Part shown: positions 5,266 to 6,334 of the stretch, in pieces
How positions within the stretch are numbered: position 1 is the stretch's first letter
How the letters are laid out: each line of letters starts with the position of its first letter
Assembly (NCBI GenBank): GCA_021156385.1
Contig: JAJNDL010000075.1
Span: 1-6,334 of the forward strand
Length of the DNA stretch: 6,334 nucleotides
Source: Moraxellaceae bacterium
Lineage (GTDB): Bacteria; Pseudomonadota; Gammaproteobacteria; Pseudomonadales; Moraxellaceae
Reading direction: 5' to 3'
Notes under the pieces: generated by a model
Told to the model about the DNA's origin: nothing
Databases searched by the model: none
What the model saw: only the letters and a program-made list of their open reading frames with translations
Translations under genes and position numbers: made by a program

Positions 5266-6240
5266 ATGCACGACAGAACGGAACTCTCCCGCATCTTTCT
5301 CGCCGACGCGCAGACCAATGCGCTGCAAGGCTCGGTGCACTGGGCGCCGGCGAAATCGCTCTGGCTCAGCGCCCATTTTCTCGTGGCCCTCGTCGGCGGC
5401 GCGCTCACGTTCTCCTGGAGCGCGCTCGGCGTCTTTTTCATCACCACGGCGGCCACGCTCTGCCTCGGGCATTCGCTCGGCATGCACCGCCGCCTCATTC
5501 ACAACAGCTACGAGTGCCCGCGCTGGCTGGAGTATTTCCTGGTGCACTGCGGCGTGCTGGTCGGCCTCGCCGGGCCCTTCGGCATGACGCATACGCACGA
5601 CCTGCGCGACTGGGCGCAACGCCAGGGCGACTGCCATTCCTATCTGCGCCACGGCTCCGGCCTGCTGAAGGATGGCTGGTGGCAGCTGCACTGCGACCTC
5701 CTGCTCGATCATCCGCCGCAGTTCCGCCCCGAGGCACGCATGGCGAATGACCGCGTGCTGCGCTTCATGGAGCGCAGCTGGATGGCGCAGCAGCTGCCGC
5801 TGGCGCTGCTGCTGTTCCTGCTGGGCGGCTGGGCCTTCGTGGTGTGGGGCATCTGCGCGCGCGTCACGGTCTCGGTGACCGGGCACTGGCTGGTGGGCTA
5901 CTACGCGCACAACCAGGGCGGCATGGACAACGAGGTCGTCGGCGCCGCGGTGCAGGGCCGCAACGTGAAATGGATGTCGTACGCCACCATGGGCGAGAGC
6001 TGGCACAACAACCATCACGCGTTTCCGGGCTCGGCACGCCTCGGCCTCTATCCCGGCCAGGCCGATCCGGGCTGGCGGGTGCTCATGGCTTTGCGCCGCG
6101 TCGGCTTGGTATGGGATGTCGTGCTGCCGCACGACCTGCCGGCGCGCAAGCAGTTGCGGCCGCTGACGGAGCGGGCGCGCGCGGCCGTCGTCCCCGGTGG
6201 CCGGGCGCGTTCAGGTTTGCTGGGTGGAGAAATCCCTTGA
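5266..6240 (+). CDS. Membrane fatty-acid desaturase (acyl-lipid/acyl-CoA type)
   Basis: A 324-residue di-iron membrane desaturase that introduces a double bond into fatty acyl chains, changing membrane fluidity. Histidine box 1 is seen as GHSLGMHRRLIH (His69, His74, His79) and box 3 as ESWHNNHH (His247, His250, His251). GHWLVGYYAHNQGG (from about 206) supplies the additional conserved His. Box 2 is a variant: instead of HxxHH the region reads THDLRDWAQRQGDCHSYL (His111, His124), which I recognise from a bacterial Delta9-like subfamily. Hydrophobic spans lie at about 33-68, 90-106 and 176-205. I chose ATG 5266 because AGGA lies 8 nt upstream and the family N-terminus begins there; an ATG at 5083 would add 61 Pro/Arg-rich residues. 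The C-terminal 25 residues are Arg/Gly-rich and nonconserved. Position specificity and substrate form are not determinable here. Confidence 0.93.
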   Translation: MHDRTELSRIFLADAQTNALQGSVHWAPAKSLWLSAHFLVALVGGALTFSWSALGVFFITTAATLCLGHSLGMHRRLIHNSYECPRWLEYFLVHCGVLVGLAGPFGMTHTHDLRDWAQRQGDCHSYLRHGSGLLKDGWWQLHCDLLLDHPPQFRPEARMANDRVLRFMERSWMAQQLPLALLLFLLGGWAFVVWGICARVTVSVTGHWLVGYYAHNQGGMDNEVVGAAVQGRNVKWMSYATMGESWHNNHHAFPGSARLGLYPGQADPGWRVLMALRRVGLVWDVVLPHDLPARKQLRPLTERARAAVVPGGRARSGLLGGEIP

Positions 6241-6247
6241 GTATCAT
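6217..6247 (+). promoter_or_regulatory. Weak candidate promoter at the desaturase 3' end
   Basis: TATCAT (6242-6247) matches the -10 consensus at five of six bases. TTGCTG (6217-6222) could serve as a -35, but the 19-bp spacing is longer than ideal. The block directly after the desaturase stop is more AT-rich than the genes around it. The promoter would drive the open frame that begins at 6278. Confidence 0.25.
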
Positions 6248-6277
6248 TTGTTGCATTCGCTCACACTGGATCGCGCT

Positions 6278-6334
6278 TTGAAGAAAATTCGTCCCCTGAT
6301 TAAGCCCATGACCCTGGTCTTTCTTCCATTGTAC
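6278..6334 (+). CDS. Possible start of a further gene, cut by window edge
   Basis: From TTG 6278 the frame reads KKIRPLIKPMTLVFLPLY after the initiator, a basic segment followed by hydrophobic residues, as in a signal peptide or membrane anchor. GGAT lies about 6 nt upstream as a weak ribosome-binding site. An alternative start is ATG 6308. The frame has no stop before the edge. Only 19 codons are visible, so neither coding status nor function is secure. Confidence 0.35.
   Translation, partial: MKKIRPLIKPMTLVFLPLY

Noticed and set aside
5194..6132. Open frame of about 312 codons on the minus strand opposite the desaturase
   Set aside because: It covers the histidine-box coding region in antisense and has a His/Arg/Ala-rich composition; a shadow.

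Overview
The window is GC-rich throughout, roughly two-thirds G+C by eye. It carries six complete bacterial genes, one gene cut by the left edge (aquaporin), and possibly the first codons of another at the right edge. Gene content and protein style (LMW-PTP-type ArsC, ArsR with a C-terminal Cys cluster, CBS-GGDEF protein, HDLRDWAQRQ-type desaturase) suggest a high-GC gammaproteobacterium near Xanthomonadales, Nevskiales or Chromatiales. That placement is an inference. I see no RNA gene, CRISPR array, transposon or attachment site.

Left part (1-1134, minus strand): a compact arsenic-response operon read right to left, arsR, then arsC, then an aquaporin (MIP) gene. arsR and arsC are 2 bp apart, and the arsC stop overlaps the aquaporin start by 4 bp. 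ArsR would sense As(III), ArsC would reduce arsenate to arsenite, and the channel could release arsenite. The arsR promoter, operator-like inverted repeat and start codon overlap, so the arsR mRNA may be leaderless.

Middle part (1362-4291, minus strand): three genes in one direction, a GT4-type glycosyltransferase, a CBS-GGDEF diguanylate cyclase and a stand-alone CHAD protein (a fold known to bind polyphosphate). The gaps are 81 and 32 bp, so an operon is plausible. The 227-bp gap between the CHAD and arsR genes holds the ars control region and an imperfect direct repeat.

Right part (4497-6240, plus strand): a PAP2-family membrane phosphatase diverges from the glycosyltransferase across a relatively AT-rich spacer of about 205 bp. 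A membrane fatty-acid desaturase follows after a 208-bp gap. From 6278 an open frame with a signal-peptide-like start runs off the edge.

Working hypothesis: the glycosyltransferase, PAP2 phosphatase and desaturase look like membrane-lipid genes, and CHAD points to polyphosphate. Degenerate repeats with exact 11-bp spacing, resembling PhoB boxes, lie before the PAP2, glycosyltransferase and GGDEF genes. Together these suggest a phosphate-responsive envelope-remodelling module beside an arsenate (phosphate-analogue) resistance operon. The protein families are well supported; the shared regulation and joint role are not proven by the sequence.
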